From Teratosphaeria epicoccoides (lineage: Eukaryota; Ascomycota; Dothideomycetes; Mycosphaerellales; Teratosphaeriaceae), in contig JADDMT010000121.1 in NCBI GenBank assembly GCA_021401465.1, positions 1-64,000 on the forward strand: a stretch of 64,000 bases of DNA, given 5' to 3'. The translations under genes and the position numbers were made by a program. Positions within the stretch are counted from its first letter, which is position 1. Each line of letters starts with the position of its first letter. Shown one piece after another: positions 1-11,865 of the stretch. The notes beneath the pieces were generated by a model. It worked only from the letters and a program-made list of their open reading frames with translations, searched no databases and was not told where the DNA came from.

Positions 1-2205
1 TCCTTAAAACAGAAGGATTCCGTCTTCGTCTTCCTAATCCTCCTGTCCATTAATGTCGTCGCGGACAGCGAGTGCAGTTAGGTCATGGATTAGGGCGTTC
101 TTCAGGTCGTCCTGAAACCTACTAGTCTATGTGACAGTCGTGGCCGCGAGTCGGTTAACTCCTAGTGTGCTATCGCTATTTTCCTGGAGAACAGCATGTT
201 TCTCCTGCTTCACGCCCTTCATGTAGTCCGTCTGGCGGCTAAGTGCATCGGCGCGTGCGTTGTCGGTCCCCTTACGATAGACGATCTTGTAGTTAAAACT
301 AGAGAGCTCCTCGCTCTACCGAACCTGTCGTCAGTTTAACTCTTTCGTCGTTGTGAAGTATCGCAAGTTCTCATGGTCTGTGTAGACCGTGACCTAGTGC
401 TTAGAACCTTCTAAGTAGACCCGCCAGGCCTTGTAGGCGTCTACTATGGCTAGAAGTTCTTTGTTATAGACGTCATATCGGAGTTCCGGTCCAGACAATT
501 TCCTCGAGTAGTAGGCGACTAGCTGTAGTCGTCTACTCGGTCCTAGTTGACTCAAGCATGCCCTAAGTGCTACGTCGGAGGCATCTGTTTCGACTGTAAT
601 AGGCTTATCCAGGTCGAACACAAGTAAGATCGGCTGATCTGTAAATCGTCGCTTGAGTTCCTTGAAGGCATTCTGTTAGGCGTCGTCCTATACGAATAGT
701 GTATCCTTCGTCGTAAGAGTCGTAAGTAGTGCCGTGATCTTCGAATAGTTTGCCACAAATCTCCTGTAGAAGTTAGCGAATCTAAGGAAGGACTATACTT
801 CCTTAACATTAGTCGGCGTAGGCTACTCTTTTACGACCTAGACTTTCTTGGTGTCTATCTTGATTCCATTCTATGCTACTACGTAGCTAAGGAATTGTAC
901 TTCCTGCTTATGAAACTCGCTCTTCTGCGGCTTAACCTTTAGTCAGTAGTCCTGGAGTTTCTGAAGTACCTTGCGTACGTAAGTCCTATGTTCTTCGATT
1001 GTCTAGGAATAGACGAGGATGTCGTCTAGGTATATAACCACAAAGACGTCGAGGTACTCTCGTAGCACATTGTTAATAAATGCCTGCCATGTAGCCAGGG
1101 CGTTTGTTAACCTAAATGGCATGACTATGTACTCGTAGTGCCCGAACCTAGTTCGGAACGCGGTCTTCTATTCTTCGCCTTCCTTAATTCGAATTCGATT
1201 ATACGCTCCGGGTATGTCGAACTTCGAGAACTACATTGCTCCTTGCAGGCGGTCCTGCAATTCCGAGAGCAAAGGAAGCGGATAACTATTCTTTATCGTG
1301 ATGTCGTTTAATCTACGATAATCTACGCAGAGTCGCTAGTCATCTTCCCCCTTAGGCACAAACAGGATCGGATATCCGGCTAGGGACTGCGACTCGCGAA
1401 TGAAGCCTTTCCGGAGGTTGTCTTCTAGGTATTTCCGGAGAATCTCTAGTTTCGCTGCTAATAACAGGCGAACTAATTGCTTCGTCAGTGTCTTGCCAGG
1501 GAGTAAGGGTATCCCGTGGTCCTACTCCTAGTGTTCTGGCAGAGCTTCTTGGTCGGGTTCTTCCTCGAAAAGAGTAGCGAACTCTTTATACTCATCAGGA
1601 ACTGTAAATTCGACCCTGACTTCTAATTGCGTTGCTTTGACCTATAGGACGTGCACTTCCTGTTCTAGATCCTTAATGGCGGCTACCATCTCGCTTGAAG
1701 TCATAGCACATATTTCGATCTTGCCTAGTGCGTCGTGCACTACAGGTAGAGGTATCGATCTTGAGAGTTCTAGGAACTAGATCCTCTCATTCTTCTAGTC
1801 GATATAGGGGTTAGCGTTCCTTAGCCATAGCAACCCTAGTACTACATCCGAGCCTAGCGACTCCGTGATGTCGAACTAGAGCATCTCTCGGTAGCGTCCT
1901 ATCCGCAGAGGCATCATCTCGGTCTCCTTGTCAACTATTCCTTAGTTGTACGTGACTAGCTTTCCATCGATCGCTTGTAGCGAGAAAGCATTCGTTTTCG
2001 CCTGTAGCTTTATCCTAGCTGTCCTAGCGAACTTAGGCGTCATGAAGATTCCAGTACATCCTGAATCTATTAAGGCCCTAGCTAGCGTCTCGTTAATGTG
2101 CAACCATACTCTAAGGTTATTCGCGTATCTGGCGCCGATCGCGGCACATCGTTGCAGCCCTGTCTAGTCCGTCCGTAGGTCTAACTTCAGCGGACCTCGT
2201 CGTTT
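1..2205 (-). pseudogene. pol: pol of A1 (protease, RT, RNase H; partial)
   Basis: Reading leftwards: an aspartic protease with the ALIDSG-type active site near 2070, reverse transcriptase with a YLDD box around 1020-1035, and RNase H with the ETDAS-type motif near 590. The window edge is reached just before the integrase. The frame is -1 relative to gag, as in the complete copy. Stops are nearly all TAG at former CAG/TGG positions. A short open stretch at 394-621 is the RNase H part of this frame and not a separate gene. Confidence 0.87.
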
Positions 2206-3848
2206 CCCGAATAACTGTCTTCACGGACTAGTTCAGGGATCGTGCGGTCTCGGCTTCTTCTGTAAGCGTTACCGTTTTCTAGCCTAAGAGATCGTTCGCG
2301 TTCTTGGCCTCGCTGTTCCTGCGCGTTCCTTGCGTACTCTATCTTTAAATGATAGACTCGGAGTCGTAGCGCTCGTGGAATCTGAATACCTTCGTGGGTT
2401 AGGTAGCCTCCCTAGGGCGTGAACTCTACCCCGAACGGTACAATTTCTTGGACAACTTTCTGATGCGCGTGAGGTTAAGCTACGACCGGTAGTCTCCTTA
2501 GGTGTCGTCGCATATAGTCGGCTAGTTCGTCATACTAAAGCTAGTCGACATGTTGTACTCCATTAATCTATGGGCAAGCCTGAGCCTACTAGTTCTGTAT
2601 GATCTAGATAATGTCGAGTCTGATGTCATGTGGCGGCATGGCCTATCGCTCTATGCTCTTGTCTTCCTCGGAATCAGGAATGACGGCTTCGACAAGCTCG
2701 TAGTTGTCGTCCGAACCTTCTTCTTCTTCTTCTAGTTCCTGTTCTCTCAGGACTGTCGTACTAGAAGGTGTACCCCTTAGCGCACAGATCGACTATGCCT
2801 TGTTTCGGCTAGGGTACTATCCAGAACCATCTTTATCACTCTTGTGAATTCGACAATCGTCGTCGTAGCACGCAGTCCAAGTAAGTGCGGCATGGTCCGG
2901 TTCTCGAGTGGCGGCGACCTTTTGCTTAGGTGCCGTCGTTGTCGCGCGAGCCTGCTCTATCCTAGGCAGCTCTTGTCGTTGCTTCTTAGCAAAACATTCG
3001 CGGGAAAAGTGTCCTTTCTTTCCGCAGTTGTGGCACTCGAGATTACTCTTGTCGAATGGCTTCTTCAGACCATTCTGGGGAGGAGAGCCCTTCCGCGGCT
3101 TTCCTCAGGGTCCATTCCTCGGACGCCCCTTAGTCGCATCTAACTCCATAGGTTGGAGACCGTAGTAATCGCTTCGCCATTTCGGTGCCGATCGTTAGAC
3201 CTTATGGTTAGCCTGCGCCGGCTTGCGATTTCCATGTTGTCGTTCTTGCTGTCGTTCCTAGATGCGATTATCGATTCTAATCGCGAGATCGCTTATTTCC
3301 TTGAGTGTCGTTAGCTAATCTCCTCGGGCAATTTCATCTTTAACTGTCTCCTTTAGTCCCTAGTAGAACTAAGCGGCTAAAGCGTTATCATTCTAGTCGA
3401 CTCGAGCAGAGAGGGTCTGAAAGTCCGCGCGGTACTTCGTGGCGGAACCCTTCTGCTAGATTCCTAGGAGAGCTCTTTCGGCCTCTTGTTACTTATTACC
3501 GAGCCCGAACGCTTCGCGTAATGCCTTAAACAAAGACTTGTCTAAGTTAAGAATCTCCCTAGTCGTCGTCTTCCTGGCTTCGGCGCTGCTGACGTGATCC
3601 AGATAATCCGTTAGATGAGGCTAGATAAACTCGAACGCCGGTCCCTTCAGGTAAGAGACAATGTACATCATTCGCTTATGATGTGTCGTAAACCGTTCCG
3701 TATCCACGTTAAATGCTAACTAGCATTGTAGGATAAACATCTCGACTTGAGATCGTTGTCCTGTGAACTCTGTAGGGCTTCCTATCTTGAAGCCGTTGTT
3801 GCCGTGTCTATTCCCGGTAGTTGAACCTGCGACGGATGCTAGAGCCAT
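2070..3848 (-). pseudogene. gag: gag of A1 (RIP-damaged)
   Basis: Structural capsid/nucleocapsid polyprotein of a Ty3/gypsy element. It starts at an ATG inside the same CGAGATGGCT context as the other A copies and ends at the TAA shared with them; 593 codons including the stop. The frame contains a retrotransposon-gag domain followed by a basic stretch, a CCHC zinc knuckle (about 3000-3040) and an acidic run of Glu codons. Several in-frame TAG/TAA codons inactivate it. A GGGAAAC heptamer sits at 2202-2208 (minus strand), where the frame is expected to shift into pol. Confidence 0.85.
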
Positions 3849-4027
3849 CTCGCTAAGGTGAATGGATTCGAGCTACTACGTGATTTGAGGTATAGCGGCA
3901 ACTTGTTCTCGTGGTGTCGGTTAACTGTCGCTAGAGCTTGAACTGACAGTTGAAGAACTACTTAACATAGGCGTATGTTAAGCGCTCGCCGAGTCTCCTA
4001 ATGCTTCCCTAGAAGTGGTGCTTAAAA

Positions 4028-4517
4028 TGTCATAAGGGTAGGTGCCGATAGCAGGAAGGTGACTAGGTGTTAGACTCGGGAGCTGTGAAGAATATCGACA
4101 ATAGCAGTTAACCTTGTAACTAACTCTCCTCTAAGCAAGAGAGGATTGAATTGAGATTAAGCACGAAGCTCCTAACTGCCTGTCCTAAAGCCATCCCTAT
4201 ATACTAGAGAGCGACAGAGCAGCTCTGTTAGATCTGTCGACAGACCTAACAGATCTGTGTCTGTAGATCTGTAGACTAACCCTACAGATCCAAGGGTCTG
4301 TCATCACGTGACAGATCCCTTCTTCCTTGTAAGCCCATGGATCTGTAGACTAACCCTACAGATCCGGGGATCTGTCCTCACGTGACAGATCCTTTCTTCT
4401 ATGACTATGCCTATGACTCATAGTACTCCTATGACGGTACTATGACTTATAGCACTTAGGACCTACATGATCCTGTATCCTACAGTACTCCGGACAGTAC
4501 TCCTGACACTCATGACA
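4028..4517 (-). repeat. 5' LTR of A1 (490 bp)
   Basis: The LTR is bounded by TGTCA and TGACA, and its 490-bp length equals both LTRs of the complete copy. It contains the same set of palindromes (GGATCTGTCACGTG type) and the same TATATAG box, in reverse orientation. Confidence 0.93.
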
Positions 4518-4676
4518 GTAGACCTTACCTTAAAACACAAGCATTAGTAGTAGCGCATTACTAGCTACATTAACATACTTAACAATTATGACTTACTCTC
4601 TATTCTTAGCGCTTACAAGGTAGCTCCTACGATCTAGCTTAAGCGTAATTATCTACTAACGTCTCGAAAATCAAGG

Positions 4677-5134
4677 TGTCATAAGTGTTAGGATGATACG
4701 GTTAATACTAGGGGGCTATTAGAACCGCATAGGTTCTAGTAGCTACACTTAGCATGTAGTGACCCTGCTACATATAGCAAGGGGGTCCTTCGTACATACG
4801 TTAGCTTGTATGTCGTCTAAGTAGGATCAGTTGTCGACGTAGGACGCCCCTACGTCGCTGACCCTACGGTACCCCTACAGGGTTAGGCTCAGACATGCTT
4901 TCCCTAATTAAGGAGCGTCAGGGGTTATAAGCACCCTTAGCGCTACCTCTGCGATAAGCAGAAAGCAGCGCTATCTTGTACCTACTAAAAGGTCGGATTA
5001 CTCTGTCATACTACGAGATATTTTCATATTATATAGCACATACATCTATATTAGTTCTGCTTTCTCCCCCCTGCTTTGCAGTCTAGCAGAGAATACTACG
5101 ATATGTCTAGAGTACTACGAACTCGCAACTAACA
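4677..5134 (+). repeat. Candidate 5' LTR of family B
   Basis: The stretch between the A1 LTR and the B1 gag begins TGTCATAAGTGTTAGG, like family A LTRs, and can be closed at an AACA near 5134, which gives about 458 bp with TG..CA ends and A/T-rich TATA-like runs. No second copy is present in the window, so neither end can be confirmed. 4518-4676 shows no gene. The sequence just before it (GAAAATCAAGG) is also found at 18430-18440, which may mark a related target site. Confidence 0.3.
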
Positions 5135-5327
5135 TGTAGCGAGCGCCATCCTGAGCGCCCGCGACAGCGAAGCTAGCCTAAGTAACTAGCCTGTAGGAGT
5201 ACCTACTACGAGCGACACTACATCGAGCGACGGTTCCGCTAGAGGCTAATTACGCAGCGGACTAGGCAATAGACCCCCCGCATAGGGACCGCAACTAACC
5301 CTAACTATCGACCTAGCCCTTGTAGCC

Positions 5328-8300
5328 ATGATTGTTAATTAGGTTGCGAACTGCCTTGCGAACTAGAGCTAGAGCCGCACCGCTCCTAGTAGCGACAACA
5401 GCGAGGACGACAAAGACGTCGCTATAAGCGGTACTAACGAACTAGCGGACGAAGAAATCTAGCGAGATTTCACGCTAGGGACCTACGAAGACAACTTACT
5501 AGGAGGCGTAGACTCTCCGCGTGTGCCCGCGAACCTAGTGCCTAAATTCGGGGCCATAGTAGGCTAACTAGGAGGTAGTCGTAACGCACGCAACCTAAAG
5601 CCGTTTAAGGGAGACACCTTAAAGGAGGCGCGAACTTTCTTGCAGGTGTGTAAGGCAGTTTTCATGCTTAACCTACATGGATATTCTACAGAGGGCGAAC
5701 GAGTCGCCTTTAGTGTAATGTGGCTTAAAGAGGATAAGGAACCTCGCAACAATTAGCATGAGTAGTATGACCTTATGCGGGTCTATGACAGAACGTATAT
5801 GTAGGTAGACTTTCGCTAGTTCTATGTCGACTAGGTCGAGGATCTGGGGAATCGCGCCCTTACTATGTCTGTCGAGTACGAGAAGGCCAAGCAGGGGAAG
5901 GGACAAACAACCTCTAGCTTCGCAACCTATCTCGCCACGCTAGAGGGATAGATGCTACCCTATACTAAGACGTAACGCGTGCGGTACTTGCTTGTCAAAC
6001 TTGATGACAATCTTCAGAACATAATCATGACTTTTCATGAACTTCTGACGACTTAGCAAGACCTTGTGTCCCTTGCGACATGTATGGAAATCACCTTGAA
6101 GCGAAATGGAAAATCGGGCAGTAAGGACAATAAGCGTCTAAGCCCCGAGGACCTACTAAAGGGCCGCTATCACAAGCGCCCTAGGGGCCATGTCTAACGC
6201 GGTAGTTCATTCTAGAGGAGCAAGCCCTCTAAGCCAAAAGACGGTAGCGAGAAGCCTCTAAGTAGCTGCCACATCTGTGGAGCAAGGGACTACTAGGCGG
6301 CTCGCTGTCCTAAACGAAGTAATAGGAAGAAGGTAAGCAAGGTGTCCGAAACCTCCCTAGAGGGGAGGCGAAAGAAGGACAAGCCTAAGACAACCGAATA
6401 GCTACCGCGGGTATCTAAGCTGTCTGTCACTAATAGTGTAGACTCGTGGCCTGCCTAGCGCCTATCTAGTACGGTCTAAGTTAACGGCTCGCTCGAGCTA
6501 GTAGACTGTATGTTAGATGACCTTGCGGAGGTTAACGTGATACCCTAGAGGGTAATCGTACGGCTTAGTTTGAAGCCGATCCTAGGAGCCCTGCTGCCTA
6601 CCATGAAGTCCTTTTAGGGCGAAGGCGTAGCGGCTCAAGGCGCGTACAACGTGCGCCTCTAACTCGCGGACTCCTCAGGAGAAGTGCGCGAGACTAACGA
6701 AGTCTTCTACGCTAAAGACGTTCCTAATAAGGAGCTCCTGCTTAGCCGCCCTTAGCGCCACAAGCAGGGAGTCGTTGTTAATAGAGCTACTAACAACTAG
6801 TTCTATAGCTCTATAGGCGAAGTTCCTATAGTACAGATGCGTGACGCACGCAGCTTCTACAGGGACATGAAGAAGGTCTAATGCGTTTATGCGGTCTACA
6901 TACAGAACGTCAAGGAGGACGTTACCCTTCCGCCTAAGTTAGAGGAATACGCAGATATTTTCGACGCAGAGGCTGCGGCCTATGCCCGGGCCCTAGACGC
7001 GGAACATGCGATTAACCTTAAGGAGGGCTACAACCCTCCGCATCGACCTCTATACCCTATGTCGGAATCGTAGCTCGAAACACTTCGAGACTATCTCTAC
7101 AAGGCGCAAAGGAACGCGTAGATCCGACGAAGCGACAGCGAGGCTAGAGCGTTAGTTATGTTCGTCCCGAAGAAGGATAACACGCTCCGCCTATGCGTTA
7201 ACTATAGGGGCCTTAACGCGGTAACCTAGAAGAACCGCTGCCCCCTACTACTTATTAGCGAGACGCTTGACCGCCTTAGTCGCGCCGCTATCTTCTTGTC
7301 TATCGACTTGAAGGACGCCTACTACTAGATACTAATCCGAAAGGGTGACAAGTAGAAGACTACATTCTAAACGCAGTACAGACACTTCGAGTATATAGTG
7401 ATGCTGTTTAGCTTGACTAATGTACTAGCAACGTTCTAAGCGTATATTAACCGGGCCCTAGCCAGCCTCGTTAACACCTACTACGTAGTATATTTAGACG
7501 ATATACTAGTCTATTCTAACTCGAAGGAGGAGCATATTCGGCATCTAAGTATAGTACTCGAACGGCTCCGCAAGTTCGCTCTATACGCGAACCTAAAGAA
7601 GTGCTCATTCCTGACAGATAGGATTAAGTTTCTCGGATACATCGTCTCTATGGAAGGAGTCATCATAGATGACTAAAGGGTGTCCGCAATCGCGGAGTAG
7701 CCGCGGCTAACTACCCTCTAAGAAGTGCAGGTGTTCCTAGGATTCACTAACTTCTATCGCAGATTCATACGATCTTACTCGAAGATCGTGGCTCCCCTCA
7801 CGGCCCTTGCAAAGGGCGCGGTTCGAGGAAAAAAGCCAGGGAAAGTGCCTTAGGAGGAGGCTTAGAGTAAGGCCTTCTCTAAACTTAAAGTAGCTTTTCA
7901 AACTACGCCTATACTTCGGCACTTTGACCCTGCTACGAAGATCTAGATAGAGACCGATGCTTCAAAATTCGCAATAGCTGCAATTATATCGCAGCTCTAG
8001 TCGCATGAAGGTAGTACGCGATAGTACCTAATTGCCTTCTAGTCATAGAAGATGTAGGGCGCTAAGCTTAACTATAAGACTCACGACTAAGAACTTTTGG
8101 CTATTGTTAACAGCTTCAAGGAGTACCGACACTACCTCGAAGGCGCAGCGCACCCTATTAAGGTACTTACTAACTATAACAACCTTCGCGGCTTCATGGG
8201 CATGAAGCAGCTAAGTAGTCAGCAAGCAAGGTAGGCGACTTTCCTTGCTAGCTTTGACTTCGTTATCTAGCATCGTTCTAGAAAGACGAATCCGGCCGAC

Positions 8301-10141
8301 AGTCCTTCGCGACAACTAGACTACAACACTAGGGAAGAGGGTAACTAACAGCTTCTCCCTACGCTGCAAACGAAGCTTGTAGTTTAGGGCGGCAATCTGT
8401 CGTTAGCTCCTCTTGTAGGTCGACTACAGGTCTAATAGGGCCTCATAGCCTCCGCTAGTAACGAACCCCCCTATCTAGCAGCTGTGGCGACTATGTCTAG
8501 CTCGATCCGTGTAGTAGTTAACTAGCTTACATGCGGTAAGCATGCAATGTCTAAAGAACCCTTTAAAGAAGTCTCGAGACTTATTCAGCGATTGCAAGAG
8601 CGAGAACTAGAGTTAATTAATGAGGGTATAGCCCTCTAGGACACCGCAGGTAGTCCGAAGTACTAGACTAAGTCAGGCAACTTGTAGTACTTTGACAATA
8701 GGCTCTACGTACCCGCTAACTACATACTCTGTTCGCAGCTCCTCTGTATTTATCATGACGATGAACTCGCAGGCCATTTTGGCGTAGAGAAGACAAACGC
8801 ACTTCTCGGACGTAAATACTAGTAGCCTACGCTAGAACAGGATGTCTCTGACTATGTCAAATCCTGCTAGACATGCTAGATTAGCAAATCTCGGCGCTCT
8901 TGCCCCTATAGCGATACTTAGGCGCTCCTACTACTAGAGAGACTATAGCAAGACTTGACTATAGATTTTATTACCGATTTGCTGCTAGCAAAGTAGAAAG
9001 GCGATGTGGTTAATACTGTCCTTATAGTAGTCGACCGATACTCGAAGATAAATGTCTTCATCCTATGTACGAAAAGGTGCACAAGTAGCAAGCTTGCGCG
9101 GCTACTTCGCGACGAAGTTATACGGCGCTTTAGTGTCTCCCGAAGTATCCTATTAGATCGAGGTTCTGTCTTCACTAGTAAATACTAGCAAGAATTTGTG
9201 TTTAAGGCGCGTGTTAAGTACTACCTAAGTACAGTATTCTATCTACAGACTAATAGTTAGACTAAACGTATGAACTAGACTCTTAAGTAGTACCTTTAGT
9301 GCTACTACGCTAAGAACCAGGATGCCTAGGCTGACGTAATTCCTATGGCGGAATTTGCAGTTAATAACAGCATGCATGCTACTATGCGCATGTCGCCATT
9401 TTAGATTCTTTATGGCTTTAATCCGGAAATACACCTAGAACCGCCTTAGGACGAGTCTTCTGAGGAGAGGGTGCTAGCTGCCACGGAATTAGCGCGGCGT
9501 ATGCGCGAGGTACATTCGGTGCTAATAGAACACTAGAAAAAGGCCTCAGAATCCTAGATTAAACATAATAACGCCTGTGCTAAACCGATGTAGTATGTAG
9601 TTAGTACGAAGGTATTACTGTCGACAAAGAATCTCAAGCTAAAACTTCCAAGCAAGAAGATGACGCCAAGGTTCGTCGGACCCTTCCGGATACGCGACGC
9701 GATAGGCTTGCAGGCGTACTAGCTATTATTACTATCGTCGTATTGTGTGCATAACGTCTTCTACGTATCTCTACTCGAACTATAGGTATAGCGTAAGGGC
9801 GAAGAGCCGCGGACCTAATGCTAGTAGCAGAAGAGAACGAAGAGTAAGAAGTCGAGGGTATTAAGGACAGTATACGGCGTAAGGGCGCAACGTACTATCT
9901 AGTGAAGTAGAAAGGATACCTACCTAAGTACACATAATAGGTTCCGGCCGAAGACTACAAGAACGCTCCGGAAGCTATTCATGAATTTGAAGAGCAGAGG
10001 AGGCGTAAGCAGGGCTTAAGAAGGTCGATTCGTAGGAAGATAAGAGTTCTAGAGCAGGATTCTTGACACGTGTATGTAGTGTATAACGCGCGAAGTGACA
10101 ACAAGAAGCAAACGCCCTACTTATACATCATTAATACCTAA
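5328..10141 (+). pseudogene. gag-pol: Family B gag-pol polyprotein (RIP-damaged, single frame)
   Basis: Gag and pol share one frame from the ATG at 5328 through integrase, unlike family A. Visible parts are a gag domain (about 5600-6100), a zinc knuckle at 6267-6308 (C-x2-C-x4-Y-x4-C, the expected His changed to Tyr by CAC to TAC), and RT with a YLDD box at 7491-7502. RNase H has an ETDAS motif near 7955. Integrase carries VDRYSK near 9030, and a GPF motif follows near 9690. A chromodomain with YLVKxKGY lies near 9893-9916, in a frame shifted relative to integrase, so one small indel lies between about 9780 and 9848. Proposed stop is the TAA at 10139. Dozens of TAG codons prevent expression. 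The start is uncertain because the frame is also fairly open upstream. Confidence 0.85.
6267..6308 (+). other. CCHC zinc knuckle of B1 gag, His lost
   Basis: Fourteen codons with C-x2-C-x4-Y-x4-C spacing. The His position reads TAC, explained by a C-to-T change in CAC. A TAG follows directly. Confidence 0.75.
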
Positions 10142-10207
10142 AGGCACACCTAGAATAAACCTAAGAAGAACAAGAGACATACTCGGATTAGCTTCGTAGC
10201 TAATGCT

Positions 10208-10757
10208 TGTCGCGGACGCGAGTAGCTTAGAGTGCAAGAGTGCTACTAGTAAGTAACTTACTACTAGTAGTATACTAGTAGCAAGTAGCTTAGGCATGTA
10301 AGCCAAGCTACTTAAATCAAAACAATTTGCACGTAATAGACATTAAAGTCATGATTTTAGTTAATACTATACATCCTGTTATTGTTATACTATGCTCTTT
10401 TACTATTAACACTAAATCTGACATATAACGCAAATTAAGCAGATTTGCTAACACTAAACATATATATAGCTTAAACGTAGCTCTTATGACACCTCTTAAA
10501 TTTAAGCAAGCTACTATATCTAACTTACGCCTTATGCCTGAAGACCTTAATTAGTATAGCTAGTAACAAATGCATAGCTACTACATACTATCTACACATC
10601 CTGTATTAGCCCTTACACATAACTCTTCTACTTGCCCTTATCCTCTATTCTATTCTACTAGCTTACCTTTACTACTACTAACTCTCCTAAAGCGCTACTA
10701 TTTTGCCTCTCCTGTAGCTTCTTAAAGGTTATATCATTAAAGACCTTGTCGCTATAG
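10208..10757 (-). repeat. Duplicated fragment of gene Y 3' region
   Basis: It matches 18546-19545 once the solo LTR and one target duplication are removed. It starts with TGTCGCGGACGCGAG in both copies and includes the palindrome CTAGTAGTATACTAGTAG at 10264-10281. Read on the minus strand it encodes the same glutamine-rich, probably coiled-coil tail as the paralog, with TAG/TAA stops. It carries the unoccupied form of the solo LTR target (TCTTT at 10396-10400). The copy is interrupted at 10758 by the A2 element. Confidence 0.8.
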
Positions 10758-11172
10758 TGTTATAAAGGTAGATGCTAATAGCAAGAAGGGGATTAGGTGT
10801 TAGACTTAAAGAGTAGTAAAGAATATTAATAATAGCAGTAAACCTTGTAACTAACTATACTTTGTAAAGTAGCTTGAATTAAGCACGAAGCTCCTAACTA
10901 CCTAGCCTAAAGCTATCCCTATATACTAGAGAGGTACGACAGCTCTGTTAGATCTGTTGCTAGACCTGTTAGACCTAGGTCTGTAGATCTGTAGACTAAC
11001 CCTACAGATCTAGGTATCTGTCCTTACGTGATAGATCCTTTCTTCTATGTAGGTCTATAGATCTGTAGACTAATCCTACAGATCTAGGTATCTATCCTCA
11101 CGTGACAGATCCTTTCTCTATACATGTGTTATGACTTATACTATAGTACTCTAATCTATGACACTTATAACA
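10758..11172 (-). repeat. 3' LTR of A2 (415 bp, shortened)
   Basis: Ends read TGTTATA and TATAACA, mutated from TGTCAT and ATGACA. It is about 75 bp shorter than the 490-bp LTRs, so it carries an internal deletion. Inserted after CGCTATAG of the duplicated Y segment; in the paralog this site continues uninterrupted (near 19540). Confidence 0.85.
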
Positions 11173-11361
11173 CTATCCCCCTCTTAGCCTAGCTTGTCCC
11201 TAAGCTACCTTATTAGTACGGGGTTTCTCTTACTATTCCCTTTGTGTAGTAATGTCTTCTCTTTCTACATTACTACCTTGTGTCATCTTGACACTAACGC
11301 CCCTTTAACGCAGAAACGTAAACACTACGCAAATCGAATCTATCGTTAGGGCAAGGAAAGC

Positions 11362-11802
11362 ATAAAGTCTTGTACTTAGTATTAAGAGCTAAAGCTCGTT
11401 TGTCAAGTACATATTTCCTTAGGAAAATGTTTATACTGTTACTTTAGTAACTGTTAGAGTTATGACGTAAAGGTAACAGAGGTCGAATAGAAAAGGTTAG
11501 GTAATTAGCAGAAAAGACTAATTGCTAATCTCGATCGTGCGAAGGCTACCCTTATAGAGGCTTTGCAAAAGATAATAGAGGCGCATGTAAAAGAGATATG
11601 TCTTTAGAAACAGTTAGATGCGGTTAACTATAAGGTCGAGGATAGTCGTGCTCTTAAGGAGCGTGAGATTCAGGAGGACAAGGCTAAAGAGCAGGTTCTT
11701 TAGCAGACTAAACTTCTACTTAACCTAGATCCTTTAGCGGGCCTCGCGCTTAGTCCTATAACATAGAGTGTAATAGACGGTTTTGCCGACGCATTGTATT
11801 AG
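11362..11802 (+). pseudogene. Antisense cysteine-rich/coiled-coil gene of A2
   Basis: Plus-strand frame, opposite to A2 pol, lying between pol and the 3' LTR. It is 441 nt including the stop, exactly as long as its counterparts in A-full and A3. The start codon is mutated to ATA. The N-terminal part keeps CxxC-like and isolated Cys codons; the C-terminal half is charged and helical (Leu, Glu, Lys, Arg), ending in Leu/Asp-rich residues before TAG at 11800. Several TAG codons interrupt it. Function unknown; the Cys pattern suggests metal binding. Confidence 0.65.
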
Positions 11803-11865
11803 GGTTTCCTGGATAGTGTAGTAGCCGAGCCTGTCGATAGCGTCTTGCAGGGGCCTAGTCGTAGT

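Larger units (their letters stand above)
1..4517 (-). mobile_element. Ty3/gypsy chromovirus family A, copy A1 (left part outside window)
   Basis: Minus-strand copy of the same element as 26526-33543. Its 5' LTR lies at 4028-4517, gag runs leftwards from 3848, and pol continues to the window edge, where the sequence matches the region between RNase H and the integrase zinc finger of the complete copy. The gag frame has exactly the same length as in the complete copy (1779 nt), so divergence is by substitution and not by indels. The frame is broken by TAG codons typical of RIP. The 3' half and 3' LTR are beyond base 1, so the target duplication cannot be checked. Confidence 0.93.
5135..10207 (+). 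mobile_element. Ty3/gypsy chromovirus family B, copy B1 (internal region)
   Basis: A second, distinct chromovirus. The internal region carries gag, protease, RT, RNase H, integrase with GPY/F-like module and chromodomain in that order. From about 10208 the sequence changes abruptly to a duplicated segment also found at 18546, and no 3' LTR or polypurine tract was found. The right end is therefore truncated or rearranged. A second copy (B2) begins at 62796 and matches from 5317 onwards. Confidence 0.85.

Noticed and set aside
4028..4517. Palindromes near TATATAG as Rho-independent terminators or bacterial operators
   Set aside because: The context is a fungal retrotransposon LTR; bacterial-type signals have no meaning here.
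9006..9188. 60-codon frame as an independent small gene
   Set aside because: It is the undamaged piece of the B1 integrase core (VDRYSK motif), in the same frame as gag-pol.
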